From assembly GCF_029945895.1 (NCBI RefSeq), contig NZ_JAQSDL010000032.1, positions 1 through 54,291 of the forward strand: a stretch of DNA of 54,291 nt, in the 5' to 3' direction. Under the pieces are notes generated by a model. It did not search any database and was not told where the DNA came from. It saw nothing but the letters and a program-made list of their open reading frames with translations. The stretch is from Polaromonas sp. GTDB taxonomy: Bacteria; Pseudomonadota; Gammaproteobacteria; Burkholderiales; Burkholderiaceae_C. Positions 1-8,602 of the stretch are shown piece by piece. Position 1 is the stretch's first letter, and each line of letters begins with the position of its first letter. The position numbers were made by a program, and so were the translations under genes.

Positions 1-151
1 CCACATCACCGAGCACCTGCTCCACGTCCAGATCCGGGTACTCGTCCTGGGCCACGCTGACCGCTGCTTCCAGCAGGGGGAAATGTTCATCGCTTTGAAC
101 CAGGCTGGCAAAGTACTGCAGGGGCGACGGAACATCCAGATTGAGAAGCAT
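1..151 (-). CDS. SirB1-family (transglutaminase-like) protein, N-terminal part only
   Basis: The minus strand reads 50 codons from an ATG at 151 to the window edge, beginning MLLNLDVPSPLQYFASLVQ and continuing with an acidic, Leu-rich stretch. This resembles the start of SirB1/YchA-type proteins, which have a transglutaminase-like fold and often a TPR tail. They commonly follow murJ in betaproteobacteria; their biochemical role is unclear. It lies 54 bp downstream of murJ on the same strand, so it is probably co-transcribed. No strong ribosome binding site is visible. The family call rests on a short N-terminus plus context, so it is moderate. Confidence 0.6.
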   Translation of the reverse strand, partial: MLLNLDVPSPLQYFASLVQSDEHFPLLEAAVSVAQDEYPDLDVEQVLGDV

Positions 152-205
152 GCCGCTACTTTCTCACAAACCGTCGGGCGACGCGAGTGCCATCGCCGGA
201 AACCG

Positions 206-1771
206 TCAGCGCCGCATCAACTTTCGCACTTTCAGGCCGGTCGCCCAAAGCGCTCCGAAATAAATAGCACCTGACGCAAGCAACACAAGGGCCAGCAACC
301 CGATTCGCTTGAAGGCTTCGACCCGCAGCCCGGTCCAGCTGACAGCCTGGGCGGCCCACAGCAAAAAGACCGCCAGCAGCGCTGTGGCGGCCAGCACCTG
401 CAGCGCGAACTTGCCCCAGCCCGGCGCGGGCTGGTAGCTGCCGCGCTGGCGCAGGCCGATCAGCAGCCACAGCGCATTGACCAGCGCGCCTATGCCGATG
501 GCCAGCGCCAGCCCGGCGTGTTGCAGCAGCGGCACAAAGGCCAGGTTGAGCAACTGCGTGATCACCAGCACCACCAGCGCAATTTTCACGGGCGTGCGGA
601 TGTCCTGGCTGGCGTAAAAACCCGGCGCCAGCACCTTGATGGCCACCAGGCCCACGAGCCCGGCGCCATACCCCATCAATGCCGTGGTCGTCTGCTGCAC
701 ATCGCGGTCGGTGAAGGCGCCGTAGTGGTACAGCGTGGCCACCAGCGGCTGGGCAAAGGTCAGCAGGGCAACGGCGCTCGGGACCGCCATCAGCACGACG
801 ATACGCAGACCCCAGTCCAGCATGGCGGAATAGGCGTCACCATCGCCTGCGGCCCTGGCGGCGGCCAGTTGCGGCATCAGCACCACCCCGATGGCCACAC
901 CCAGCATGGCGGTGGGGAACTCCATCAGCCGGTCCGCGTAGGTCAGCCAGCTGACGCTGCCCGGGGTCAGGTGCGAGGCGATCTGGGTGTTGATGATGGT
1001 CGACACATGGGCCACGCTCACCCCCAGCAGGGCCGGCAGCATCAGGCGGGCAATGTTTCTTGTTCCGGGGTCGTCCCAGGCGCTGCGGATGGCGGTCCAG
1101 CCCAGGCCGATGCGCGGCAACATGCCGATCCTGAGCAGGGCCGGCACCTGCACCGCCAGTTGCAGGGCCCCGCCCAGCATGACGCCGGCGCCCAACGCGT
1201 AAATCGGCTCCACGCCCTGGGTCTTGAGCCAGGGCGCGCCCAGCCAGGCCGCCCCAATCATGGAGAAGTTCAGCAACACCGGTGTGGCGGCGGGCACGGC
1301 AAAACGCTTCCAGGTGTTCAGAATGCCGGCCGACAGGGCCACCAGCGACATGAAGCCGATGTAGGGGAACATCCAGCGCGTCATGAAGACCGCCGCCTCG
1401 AAGCCGCGCGGCTCCTGCTTCAGGCCGCTGGCCATCAGCCAGACCAGCGCCGGGGCCGCCGCCACCCCGATCACACAGGTCAGCAGCAGCGCCCAGGCCA
1501 GCAGGGTGGCGACCCGGTTGACCAGTACCTGGGTGGCCGCTTCGCCGTTCTGGGCCTTGCTGGCGGCCAGCACCGGCACAAAGGCCTGACTGAATGCGCC
1601 TTCGGCAAACAGGCGGCGAAACAGGTTGGGAATGCGGAAAGCGACGTTGAAGGCGTCGGTCATGGCGCTGGCGCCAAACGTCGAAGCCACCAGCAGCTCC
1701 CGCACCAGACCGGTGATCCGGGACACCAGCGTGAACAGGGAAACGGTGGACGCGGATTTGAATAAAGTCAC
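206..1771 (-). CDS. murJ: Lipid II flippase MurJ (MviN)
   Basis: 521-residue polytopic membrane protein of the MOP exporter superfamily, predicted to flip lipid II across the inner membrane for peptidoglycan synthesis. The family N-terminus is plain ([56 protein letters not shown]), followed by about 14 hydrophobic segments and a short basic C-terminus (KVRKLMRR). Length is normal for the family. The start at 1771 is a GTG; it puts the first residues exactly where family members begin, and no better ATG lies nearby. The gene is divergent from rpsT, as in many betaproteobacteria, with a hairpin-rich element between them. Confidence 0.96.
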   Translation of the reverse strand: MTLFKSASTVSLFTLVSRITGLVRELLVASTFGASAMTDAFNVAFRIPNLFRRLFAEGAFSQAFVPVLAASKAQNGEAATQVLVNRVATLLAWALLLTCVIGVAAAPALVWLMASGLKQEPRGFEAAVFMTRWMFPYIGFMSLVALSAGILNTWKRFAVPAATPVLLNFSMIGAAWLGAPWLKTQGVEPIYALGAGVMLGGALQLAVQVPALLRIGMLPRIGLGWTAIRSAWDDPGTRNIARLMLPALLGVSVAHVSTIINTQIASHLTPGSVSWLTYADRLMEFPTAMLGVAIGVVLMPQLAAARAAGDGDAYSAMLDWGLRIVVLMAVPSAVALLTFAQPLVATLYHYGAFTDRDVQQTTTALMGYGAGLVGLVAIKVLAPGFYASQDIRTPVKIALVVLVITQLLNLAFVPLLQHAGLALAIGIGALVNALWLLIGLRQRGSYQPAPGWGKFALQVLAATALLAVFLLWAAQAVSWTGLRVEAFKRIGLLALVLLASGAIYFGALWATGLKVRKLMRR

Positions 1772-1785
1772 CCGGGGAGTTTAAG

Positions 1786-1976
1786 GCCCCCACGCTTGTC
1801 GCTTCGCGTACTGCGCTGCCCCCCGAGGGGGCCGCAGGCGCAGCGGCCCCGAGGGGCTGGAGCCTGCGGGCTCCAAACCTGCCTGCGCAGGTTTGGACAG
1901 GCGACAGAGGCGAAGCTTCCAGCGAGCCGCGGCCTGCAAGGCCTCGGGAGCTACACGCAGTGAGCGACCGTGGGGG
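1786..1976. repeat. Hairpin-rich intergenic element with inverted ends, between murJ and rpsT
   Basis: About 190 bp of GC-rich sequence bounded by imperfect inverted ends: left GCCCCCACGCTTGTCGCTTC (1786 on), right the inverse of ACCCCCACGGTCGCTCACTG (ending 1976). Inside are consecutive hairpins: GCCCCC/GGGGGC near 1818-1832, GGAGCC-tgcg-GGCTCC (1859-1874), and a 10-bp perfect stem CCAAACCTGC-ctgc-GCAGGTTTGG (1873-1896). No gene is visible. Its right end abuts the rpsT -10 box. A relative of the left end is found inside argF (4391-4473). It looks like a MITE- or REP-type element; mobility is inference. Confidence 0.7.
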
Positions 1977-1982
1977 TATAAT
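1977..1982 (+). promoter_or_regulatory. Perfect -10 box (TATAAT) for rpsT
   Basis: TATAAT lies 55 bp upstream of the rpsT start codon, immediately after the right end of the hairpin element. No good -35 hexamer is found at 16-18 bp upstream, where the element's terminal repeat lies, so the element may have replaced or supplied that part of the promoter. Confidence 0.55.
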
Positions 1983-2037
1983 GGAAAGCTTTGCTAAGCA
2001 TCATCCGCAGACTTTTCCTCATTTAAGGAACACTTAT

Positions 2038-2346
2038 ATGGCTACCGCCAAACCCAAGAAAAAGAACCCCCGCCTGGCCTCCGGCCGCAAACGCGTCCGC
2101 CAGGACAGCAAACTCAATGCCGCCAACACCTCGCTGCGCTCGAAATACCGCACCGCCGTGAAAAACGTCGAAAAAGCTGTCGCCGCCGGCGACAAGACCA
2201 AAGCCACCGAACTCTTCGCCAAGGCGCAGAGCATTGTGGACACGATTGCCGACAAGGGCATCTTCCACAAGAACAAGGCAGCGCGCGACAAGAGCCGCCT
2301 GTCCACCAAGGTCAAGGCACTCGCCCTGGCCACTCCCGCCGCGTAA
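2038..2346 (+). CDS. rpsT: 30S ribosomal protein S20
   Basis: 102-residue, Lys/Arg/Ala-rich protein beginning [21 protein letters not shown], typical of bacterial S20, which binds 16S rRNA in the body of the small subunit. The family pattern [21 protein letters not shown] and the C-terminal [13 protein letters not shown] are clear. The ATG at 2038 follows AAGGAA with good spacing; an upstream in-frame ATG at 1981 overlaps the promoter and is not credible. A rho-independent terminator follows at 2431-2461. The protein carries a slightly longer C-terminal tail (ALALATPAA) than the E. coli one. The gene is divergent from murJ. Confidence 0.97.
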   Translation: MATAKPKKKNPRLASGRKRVRQDSKLNAANTSLRSKYRTAVKNVEKAVAAGDKTKATELFAKAQSIVDTIADKGIFHKNKAARDKSRLSTKVKALALATPAA

Positions 2347-2430
2347 AACCCACCGCCTGAGCAATCAGGCAACCCGCCCGGGCTGATCTTCTTCAGTCCG
2401 CCGTTCTGCAGGGTGCGCTGCCAGCAAAGC

Positions 2431-2461
2431 AAAAAAGCCGTCTTTCGACGGCTTTTTTGTT
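2431..2461 (+). terminator. Rho-independent terminator after rpsT
   Basis: A stem of AAAAAGCCGTC and GACGGCTTTTT around a TTTC loop, flanked by A and T runs on both sides, so it could work in either direction. It sits 85 bp after the rpsT stop codon. Confidence 0.9.
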
Positions 2462-2609
2462 TGCGCTTCAAACTTCGCCCCGGATATGCCAGAAAGCGTA
2501 GCGAGCGGGCGCGAGGCAAGGCGCACGGAGCGCAGCAACCGGAAATGTATTTGAGGTACAGGAGGATGACGAGCACCGCGCAACGCCGCATCGCGCCCGC
2601 GCAGTAGCT
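2462..2609. repeat. Non-coding stretch with repeat-like character, downstream of rpsT
   Basis: No convincing reading frame. The sequence (GAGGCAAGGCGCACGGAGCG, then a small TGTA-tttgagg-TACA hairpin, then ACGAGCACCGCGCAACGCCG) resembles a type of intergenic repeat I associate with Comamonadaceae genomes. Only one copy is present here, so the repeat call depends on memory rather than on the window. Confidence 0.3.
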
Positions 2610-2921
2610 TTATGGCTTGTCCGGAATCAGGCAGGCCTCGGCGATCTGCAAATCATTGTCCTTGGCGAAATTGATCGCAAAGTCCCAGGCCATGGGCTCG
2701 GCATTGCGCAGCTCGCTATTGACCACCACACATTTGACGCCGTTGACCACCGTGGGCACGCACCACGGGGAATAGGTCAGGTGACTGCCCGGTTGCGGGC
2801 CACCGGGGCGGAACTGGCTCATCACGCCGCACAGCCGGTCCGCCCAGTCGCTGGGGCGAAAGGTTTTGCCGTCGCGGGTGATGCCTTGAATGAAGACTTC
2901 TTTGGCGGTGTTGGAGACCAT
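2610..2921 (-). CDS. DUF3579 domain protein
   Basis: 103-residue soluble protein beginning MVSNTAKEVFIQGITRDGK, with the family features FRPSDWADRLCG, YSPWCVPTVVNGVKCVVV and a C-terminal acidic segment. Function is unknown. DUF3579 proteins are widespread in betaproteobacteria and often stand next to argD/argF, as here. The ATG at 2921 is chosen because it matches the usual family start; an upstream ATG would add about 19 unrelated residues. It is divergent from argD. The 233-bp gap between them contains the palindrome TCTTATATAAGA, with a TAGAAT -10-like box on this gene's side. Confidence 0.85.
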   Translation of the reverse strand: MVSNTAKEVFIQGITRDGKTFRPSDWADRLCGVMSQFRPGGPQPGSHLTYSPWCVPTVVNGVKCVVVNSELRNAEPMAWDFAINFAKDNDLQIAEACLIPDKP

Positions 2922-2988
2922 CGGGTGGAGGGTTTTTGCGTGCCCGGGGCCAGGATCGAGCCCCATGTTGCAGCGCACAACGATTCTA

Positions 2989-3000
2989 TCTTATATAAGA
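2989..3000. promoter_or_regulatory. Palindrome TCTTATATAAGA, candidate GntR-type operator (DUF3579/argD)
   Basis: A perfect 12-bp palindrome in the divergent region. On the minus strand it is followed directly by TAGAAT (2983-2988), a likely -10. The identical palindrome at 29559-29570 is followed directly by TATGAT, so the operator and -10 have the same geometry at both loci. On the plus strand, TATATA within the palindrome with TTGCAG (2968-2973) 18 bp upstream could serve argD. Binding by the local GntR/UTRA regulator is inference. Confidence 0.6.
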
Positions 3001-3154
3001 CTCAGGACTGTTTTTGTGGCCTTCGCCGCTGCGCATGGCTGTGATGCAGGATCCTCACCAAAGGCCGCAGGGTCTGCGCCTAAAATCACTGCAGAAGCGC
3101 CGCTCCCCTCGCGGCCGTCTGTTTTTCAGTCCCCGTTTTTTCCGGAGTTTCCCC

Positions 3155-4378
3155 ATGACCGCTGCCCTTCCCAAACACATCGAAGCCGCGTCCCCCCACG
3201 TGATGAACACCTACGGCCGCTTGCCGATAGCCTTGTCGCATGGCCAGGGCTGCCGCGTGTGGGACGTCAACGGCAAGGAGTACCTGGACGGGCTGGGCGG
3301 CATTGCGGTCAACACCCTGGGCCACAACCACCCGAAACTGGTGCCCGCCTTGCAGGACCAGATCGCCAAAATCATCCACAGCTCCAACTACTACCACGTG
3401 CCCAACCAGGAAGTGCTGGCCGCCAAGCTGGTCGAACTGTCCGGCCTTGAAAACGTGTTTTTCTGCTCCACCGGCCTCGAAGCCAATGAGGCCGCATTGA
3501 AGCTGGCGCGCAAGTTCGGCCATGACAAGGGGATCGAGCGCCCTGAAATCGTGGTGTATGAAAAAGCCTTTCATGGCCGCAGCATCGCCACCCTGAGCGC
3601 CACCGGCAATCCCAAGGTGCAGGCCGGCTTCGGCCCGCTGGTCGAGGGTTTCATCCGGGTGCCGCTCAACGACGTGGCCGCGCTGGAAACCGCCACCGCC
3701 GGCAACCCGAACGTGGTGGCCGTCTTTTTTGAAGCCATCCAGGGGGAAGGCGGTGTCAACCCGATGGACGCCGACTACCTGCGGCAGGTGCGCGCCCTGT
3801 GCGACGAACACGACTGGTTGCTGATGATTGACGAAGTGCAGTGCGGCATGGGCCGCACCGGCAAGTGGTTTGCCCACCAGTGGGCCGGCATCAAGCCGGA
3901 CGTGATGCCCCTGGCCAAAGGCCTGGGCTCGGGCGTGCCGGTGGGCGCGGTTGTGGCGGGTCCGAAAGCGGCCCACATCTTTGCCCCCGGCAACCACGGC
4001 ACCACCTTCGGCGGCAACCCGTTGGCCATGCGCGCCGGGGTGGAAACCATCCGGATCATGGAGGAAGAAGGCCTGCTGGCCAACGCCGCGAAGGTGGGCG
4101 CACATCTGAAGTCCGCCCTCACCCGCGAACTGGCCGCCGAGCTGGCTTCGGGCGCGGTCAGGGAAATCCGCGGCATGGGCCTGATGCTGGGTATCGACCT
4201 GGCCAAACCCTGCGGTGACCTGGTCAAGCGCGCCGCCGACAAAGGCCTGCTGATCAGTGTGACGGCCGACAGCGTGATCCGCCTGGTTCCCCCACTGATC
4301 CTCACGCAGGCCGAGGCCGATGAGATCGTGGCGATTTTGTGCCCGCTGATCAAGCAGTTGCTGGCGGAGAAACCATGA
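3155..4378 (+). CDS. argD: Acetylornithine aminotransferase (class III, PLP)
   Basis: 407 residues. Transfers the amino group of glutamate to N-acetylglutamate semialdehyde to give N-acetylornithine in arginine synthesis; such enzymes often also act in lysine synthesis. Visible are the PLP-aspartate motif IDEVQCGMGRTG (D226), the PLP lysine K255 in MPLAKGLGSGVPVGA, and STGLEANEAALKLAR for phosphate binding. The ATG at 3155 follows GGAG by 7 bases and starts MTAALPKHIEAASPHVMNTY, as in relatives; the open frame upstream has no family similarity. It overlaps argF by 4 bp (ATGA), so the two genes are translationally coupled. Confidence 0.95.
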   Translation: MTAALPKHIEAASPHVMNTYGRLPIALSHGQGCRVWDVNGKEYLDGLGGIAVNTLGHNHPKLVPALQDQIAKIIHSSNYYHVPNQEVLAAKLVELSGLENVFFCSTGLEANEAALKLARKFGHDKGIERPEIVVYEKAFHGRSIATLSATGNPKVQAGFGPLVEGFIRVPLNDVAALETATAGNPNVVAVFFEAIQGEGGVNPMDADYLRQVRALCDEHDWLLMIDEVQCGMGRTGKWFAHQWAGIKPDVMPLAKGLGSGVPVGAVVAGPKAAHIFAPGNHGTTFGGNPLAMRAGVETIRIMEEEGLLANAAKVGAHLKSALTRELAAELASGAVREIRGMGLMLGIDLAKPCGDLVKRAADKGLLISVTADSVIRLVPPLILTQAEADEIVAILCPLIKQLLAEKP

Positions 4379-5391
4379 GCACAAAAACAAACAGCGAACG
4401 CAGCGCAGGGCCGCCCGAAGCAAGTTCAGCCCCCTTGGGGGGCAGCGTAGTACACGCAGTGACAAGCGTGGGGACACCGCTGCGGCATTACCTGCAATTC
4501 AGCGACTTCAACGCCGCCGAGTACGCCTACGTCTTCGGGCGCGCCGCCCTGATCAAGAAAAAATTCAAGGCCTACGACAAACACCAGCCGCTGGTGGACC
4601 GCACGCTGGCCATGATTTTCGAGAAAGCCTCGACCCGCACACGCGTGAGTTTTGAAGCCGGCATGTACCAGCTGGGTGGTTCCGTGGTGCACCTGACCAC
4701 CGGCGACAGCCAGCTGGGCCGCGCCGAGCCGATCGAGGACAGCGCCAAGGTGATCAGCCGCATGGTGGACCTGGTGATGATCCGCACCTACGAGCAGACC
4801 AAGATCGAGCTGTTCGCCGAACACTCGCGCGTACCGGTGATCAACGGGCTGACCAACGAATTCCATCCGTGTCAGATCCTGGCCGACATCTTCACCTACA
4901 TCGAGCACCGCGGCTCCATTCAGGGGAAGACGGTGGCCTGGGTCGGCGACGGCAACAACATGGCCAACACCTGGCTGCAGGCCAGCGAGATCCTCGGCTT
5001 CAAGGTGCACCTGAGCACACCGACCGGTTACGAGGTCGACCAGTCGGTGGCCGGCATCCGCTCGGCCGACAGCTATCAGGTTTTCAAGGACCCGATGCAG
5101 GCCTGCGCCGGCGCCGACCTGGTCACCACCGACGTCTGGACCAGCATGGGTTACGAGGCCGAGAACGAAGAACGCAAAAAGGCGTTTGCCGACTGGTGCG
5201 TGGACAGCGACATGATGAAGGCCGCCAAACCCGACGCACTCTTCATGCATTGCCTGCCGGCGCACCGCGGGGAAGAAGTCGAAGCCGAAGTGATCGACGG
5301 GCCACAGTCGGTGGTCTGGGACGAGGCGGAAAACAGATTGCACGTGCAGAAGGCACTCATGGAGTTCCTTCTGCTCGGACGGGTCGAATAA
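4375..5391 (+). CDS. argF: Ornithine carbamoyltransferase with repeat-derived N-terminal extension
   Basis: 338 residues as read. Converts ornithine and carbamoyl phosphate to citrulline. The family signatures are present: EKASTRTRVSFEAGM (carbamoyl-phosphate site), NGLTNEFHPCQILAD, GDGNNMANTW, and FMHCLPAHRGEEV with the catalytic Cys. Normal betaproteobacterial enzymes are about 305-310 residues and begin near LRHYLQFSDF, which is residue 36 here. The preceding 34 residues include GPPEASSAPLGG and are encoded by DNA matching the hairpin element near 1786-1832. The ATG at 4375 overlaps the argD stop. In-frame GTG codons at 4459 and 4468 could give a shorter protein, but without a clear ribosome site. 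Confidence 0.93.
   Translation: MSTKTNSERSAGPPEASSAPLGGSVVHAVTSVGTPLRHYLQFSDFNAAEYAYVFGRAALIKKKFKAYDKHQPLVDRTLAMIFEKASTRTRVSFEAGMYQLGGSVVHLTTGDSQLGRAEPIEDSAKVISRMVDLVMIRTYEQTKIELFAEHSRVPVINGLTNEFHPCQILADIFTYIEHRGSIQGKTVAWVGDGNNMANTWLQASEILGFKVHLSTPTGYEVDQSVAGIRSADSYQVFKDPMQACAGADLVTTDVWTSMGYEAENEERKKAFADWCVDSDMMKAAKPDALFMHCLPAHRGEEVEAEVIDGPQSVVWDEAENRLHVQKALMEFLLLGRVE
4391..4473 (+). repeat. Fragment of the murJ-rpsT type hairpin element inside argF
   Basis: The 45 bp at 4429-4473 (GCCCCCTTGGGGGGCAGCG, then TAGTACACGCAGTGACAAGC, then GTGGGG) match the inverse of 1786-1830 with only about six differences. The stretch forms a CCCC/GGGG hairpin and lies wholly within the argF reading frame, without a stop codon. 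Confidence 0.75.
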
Positions 5392-5540
5392 CGCCCGACC
5401 CGCTGGTGCGCCAGCGCCTGCAATCTGTTCAGTCTCAGGCGCAGGCTCATGGGTGTGCTGAGGGCCTCGATGACATTTCTGCTGCCGGAAAAACCGGCTG
5501 AACGCTGCTGATCGTGCCGGCCCCTGAGCGGCCGGACAAT

Positions 5541-5596
5541 TGCTATCAAATCGATAGCTTCCAGCGCAAACAGCGTAAGGACTGGCACCCTGTTTT
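5541..5596 (+). repeat. Dispersed two-hairpin repeat, copy 1
   Basis: Begins with the perfect hairpin GCTATC-aaatc-GATAGC, then CCAGCGCAAAC and a distal AAGGACTGG...TGTTTT. It lies between the convergent argF and kynA, 2 bp from the kynA stop codon. It pairs most closely with the copy inside kynB (AGCGCAA form). Confidence 0.6.
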
Positions 5597-5598
5597 GC

Positions 5599-6438
5599 TT
5601 ACAAATTTGTCCGCAGTTTCCAGATCTCCGGAAACAACACCACATCGAGCATCTTGCGCAGATAACTCACGCCACCGGTGCCGCCGGTACCGCGCTTGAA
5701 GCCGATCACACGCTCCACCGTCGTCACATGGCGGAAGCGCCAGAGGCGGAAGGCGTCTTCGAGATCGGTGAGTTCTTCACCGAGCTGGTACAGGTCCCAG
5801 TACTGCTTGGGGTCACGGTAGACCACCAGCCAGGCCTGCTCGACAGCCTCACTTTCCACATAGCCCTGGGTCCAGTCGCGCTGCGTGTGGCTACCAGGTA
5901 CGGCCAGGCCGCGGCGGGCCAGCAGGCGCAGGGCTTCGTCGTACAGAGAGGGCGCTTCGAAGGCGGCCTGGACCTTCGCCAGCAGGTCGGGCCGGTGCGC
6001 GTGCGGCTTGAGCATGGCGGCGTTCTTGTTGCCAAGCGCAAATTCGATGCAGCGGTATTGCGCGCTCTGGAAGCCGCTCGAGTTGGACAGGTAAGGCCGT
6101 ATCGCGCTGTATTCGGGCGGGGTCATGGTCGCCAGCACGTCCCAGGCGTGCACCAGCTGCTCCATGATGCGGCTCACGCGCGCGAGCTTCTTGAAAGCGT
6201 CGCCGAGTTCGTCCCGGGCCACGTTTGCAATGGCTGCGCCCAGCTCGTGCAGCATCAGCTTCATCCAGAGTTCGCTGGTCTGGTGCTGGATGATGAAGAG
6301 CATCTCGTCGTGCGCAGGCGAGAGTGGTTTTTGCGCGTTCAGGATGGCGTCCAGCTGCAGGTAGTCGCCGTAACTCATGTCGCGGCTGAAATCGAGCTTG
6401 GCTTTTTCGTCAGTGACGATGTTTTCGGGGCTGGTCAT
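5599..6438 (-). CDS. kynA: Tryptophan 2,3-dioxygenase
   Basis: 279 residues. A heme enzyme that opens the indole ring of L-tryptophan with O2 to give N-formylkynurenine, the first step of the kynurenine pathway. Visible are [10 protein letters not shown], the distal-pocket segment [15 protein letters not shown] (H52), [13 protein letters not shown] with the substrate-binding arginine R129, the probable heme ligand H237 in [13 protein letters not shown], and [15 protein letters not shown] near the C-terminus. Length matches bacterial enzymes. The start at 6438 ([10 protein letters not shown]) lies 2 bp after the kynU stop codon. It is the last gene of the kynBUA operon. Confidence 0.97.
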   Translation of the reverse strand: MTSPENIVTDEKAKLDFSRDMSYGDYLQLDAILNAQKPLSPAHDEMLFIIQHQTSELWMKLMLHELGAAIANVARDELGDAFKKLARVSRIMEQLVHAWDVLATMTPPEYSAIRPYLSNSSGFQSAQYRCIEFALGNKNAAMLKPHAHRPDLLAKVQAAFEAPSLYDEALRLLARRGLAVPGSHTQRDWTQGYVESEAVEQAWLVVYRDPKQYWDLYQLGEELTDLEDAFRLWRFRHVTTVERVIGFKRGTGGTGGVSYLRKMLDVVLFPEIWKLRTNL

Positions 6439-6440
6439 GA

Positions 6441-7721
6441 TCAGGTCACCGCATGTTTCTGGTTGAATTCGGGGCGCTGCCATTCAGCAGTTTCCAGCAC
6501 CTGCTTCAGGTGTTCGACGGCGTGCCAGACATCCTCGAAGCCGATGTACAGCGGCGTGAAGCCGAAGCGCAGGATATCCGGATGCCAGCCGTCACCGGAC
6601 CCGGCCCGGAAGTCGCCGATCACGCCGCGTGCAATCAACGCTTGCACGATGGCGTAGGCGCCTTCGCCGCGCGAGAGGCATATTTGTGAGCCGCGCTTTG
6701 CATGCTCACGCGGTGTCGCCAGTTCCAGGCCGTGGCCGGCACAGCGTTCTTCCACCAGCGTGATGAACAGATCGGTCAGGCCCAAGGACTTGGCCCGCAG
6801 CGCAGCCATGCCGCCGAGGGCCCCTGCGGCGCCGAACACGTCGAGCCCGCACTCGAGCGCGGCCAGGCTCAGGATGGGCTGGGTGCCGCACAGGTAACGC
6901 GTGATGCCGGGCGCGGGCCGGTAGTCGGGTGTGAACTCGAACGGCGCGGCATGGCCCCACCAGCCCGACAGCGGCTGGCGGAAACGGTCGGTGTGCCGGG
7001 GATGAACCCAGACAAAGGCCGGCGCGCCGGGGCCGCCGTTGAGGTATTTGTAGCCGCAGCCGATGGCAAAGTCGGCGTTGGCACCTTTCAGGTCCACCGG
7101 CACGGCGCCCGCGCTGTGCGCCAGGTCCCACACCGCCAGAATACCCACCGCATGGGCTGCGGCTGTCAGTGCGGCCATGTCGTGCATGGCGCCGGTGCGG
7201 TAGTTCACATGGGTCAGCATCAGCACGGCGGTGTCCTGCGTCAAGGCGGCAGGAATGTCATCGGGCTCGACCAGCTGCAAGCGGTAGCCGCGCTCGCGGC
7301 ACAGGCCCTCGGCAATGTAGAGGTCGGTCGGGAAGTTGCTGCGTTCGCTGACGATGGTCTTTCTGGACGGTGCATCTTCGGCGGCCATGTTCAGCGCGGC
7401 ACTCAACACCTTGTAGAGGTTGACGGAGGTGCTGTCGGTGGCCACCACCTCGCCCGGCCCGGCGCCAATCAGCGACGCAATCCTGTCGCCCAGGCGCTGC
7501 GGCATGTGAAACCAGCCGGCGCTGTTCCATGAACGGATCAGGTCCTGGCCCCATTCGCGCGTGATGACGTCGGCAATACGTGCCGCGGCTTTTTTGGGCA
7601 ACACGCCCAGGGAGTTGCCGTCCAGATAAATCACACCCTCGGGCAGCACAAAGTGGTCGCGCAGCGGGCGCAGTGCGTCGCGGGCATCGAGCGCGCGGCA
7701 GTCGTTCAGGGTGATGGTCAT
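6441..7721 (-). CDS. kynU: Kynureninase
   Basis: 426 residues. A PLP enzyme that hydrolyses L-kynurenine to anthranilate and L-alanine. Family marks: [33 protein letters not shown] (D199 binds the PLP ring nitrogen), the Schiff-base lysine K225 in [15 protein letters not shown], and GWWGHAAPF. Length is standard. The ATG at 7719-7721 overlaps the kynB stop by 4 bp, and kynA follows after 2 bp, so the three genes form a tight operon yielding anthranilate. Confidence 0.97.
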   Translation of the reverse strand: MTITLNDCRALDARDALRPLRDHFVLPEGVIYLDGNSLGVLPKKAAARIADVITREWGQDLIRSWNSAGWFHMPQRLGDRIASLIGAGPGEVVATDSTSVNLYKVLSAALNMAAEDAPSRKTIVSERSNFPTDLYIAEGLCRERGYRLQLVEPDDIPAALTQDTAVLMLTHVNYRTGAMHDMAALTAAAHAVGILAVWDLAHSAGAVPVDLKGANADFAIGCGYKYLNGGPGAPAFVWVHPRHTDRFRQPLSGWWGHAAPFEFTPDYRPAPGITRYLCGTQPILSLAALECGLDVFGAAGALGGMAALRAKSLGLTDLFITLVEERCAGHGLELATPREHAKRGSQICLSRGEGAYAIVQALIARGVIGDFRAGSGDGWHPDILRFGFTPLYIGFEDVWHAVEHLKQVLETAEWQRPEFNQKHAVT

Positions 7722-8386
7722 AGCTCTCTCAGAATGGCTCGAACGGGCGAGGCATCGGCCCGGGTTAATTTCAGAGGCAGGGCAATCAGCTCGTAGTCGC
7801 CTTCGGGCACGTTGTCGAGCACCAGGTTTTCCAGCACGCGCAGATCGTGCTTGAGCAACAGGTGGTGGCTGGGCAGGTCCTGGCTGGTGGCGGGGTCCAC
7901 GCTGGGCGTGTCGATGCCGACCAGCGCTATGTTTTTGCTAGCTAGCAGCGCAAGCGTGGCGGGGGCTATGGCCGTAAACAATGTCCACGACTGGCTGGCT
8001 GCGGCGGCGGTGCGCAGCAGCACCCGCGGCGGCAGGTCCGCCAGCGCGTGGGCAATGTGCTGCGGCTGCACCAGCGGACCACTGTCCAGGCAGTGGATCA
8101 CGCGGCAAGGCCCGAGGTAGGGCAGCAGGTCCACCGCGCCAATGGCCGCCGCGCCGTTGGCGTAGTGCATGGGCGCGTCCGCATGGGCTCCGGTGTGCGG
8201 CGAGAAGGTGAGCGTGTTGACATTGACCGGGCAGCCGGGCGAGAGCGCAAAGTGCAGCTTCTGCGCATACAACGCGTCACCCGGAAACACGGCGGCCTGC
8301 TCGTCCACGGCGGGCGAGATGTCCCAGATTTTCCGCGGCCGGGTGGCAGCGTGTTCAGAGGGGAAAGAGGTGGCGCGGGACGTCAT
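7718..8386 (-). CDS. kynB: Kynurenine formamidase
   Basis: 222 residues. Hydrolyses N-formylkynurenine to kynurenine and formate. It belongs to the metal-dependent cyclase-like family: the metal motif [12 protein letters not shown] (H64, H68, D70, H74) and GIDTPSVDP are clear. The start [12 protein letters not shown] at 8386 gives a slightly longer N-terminus than usual; an upstream in-frame start at 8446 overlaps a likely operator and is rejected. The segment [19 protein letters not shown] is encoded by a copy of the dispersed two-hairpin repeat (7926-7973), read from the opposite strand. First gene of kynBUA. Confidence 0.95.
   Translation of the reverse strand: MTSRATSFPSEHAATRPRKIWDISPAVDEQAAVFPGDALYAQKLHFALSPGCPVNVNTLTFSPHTGAHADAPMHYANGAAAIGAVDLLPYLGPCRVIHCLDSGPLVQPQHIAHALADLPPRVLLRTAAAASQSWTLFTAIAPATLALLASKNIALVGIDTPSVDPATSQDLPSHHLLLKHDLRVLENLVLDNVPEGDYELIALPLKLTRADASPVRAILREL
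7926..7973 (+). repeat. Dispersed two-hairpin repeat, copy 2, inside kynB
   Basis: Reads GCTATGTTTTTGCTAGC, then TAGCAGCGCAAGCG, then GGGGGCTATGGCC. It matches copy 1 in the AGCGCAA centre. It is antisense to kynB and leaves the frame open. Confidence 0.5.
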
Positions 8387-8436
8387 GGCACAAAGGTAGC
8401 ACCGCTGCAAATGGCGTGGTGTCGGTAATTTCCAAC

Positions 8437-8460
8437 AGGTTTTCAAAATAGTTGAAACCT
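8437..8460. promoter_or_regulatory. Inverted repeat upstream of kynB, candidate operator
   Basis: AGGTTTTCAA-aatag-TTGAAACCT, a near-perfect inverted repeat (one base missing in the right arm), 50 bp upstream of the kynB start. Its position and AT-rich symmetric form suit a transcription factor. In related bacteria kyn operons are controlled by KynR of the Lrp/AsnC family, but no such gene lies in this window. Confidence 0.5.
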
Positions 8461-8602
8461 AAAGCAGTTGCCCGTGACGCTGCCTGCAGCGGGGCCCGAA
8501 CACGAGCGGGACCCGCGCCGCTGGGGCACAATCTGCGCAGGTCGGGCCACGTGCCGACAGGCCGCCCTTTCCCCTACAACACCCAGAGACAAAGGCTCAC
8601 CC

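Noticed and set aside
518..1765. Open frame opposite murJ
   Set aside because: Low-complexity Gln/His/Arg product; murJ is clearly the real gene.
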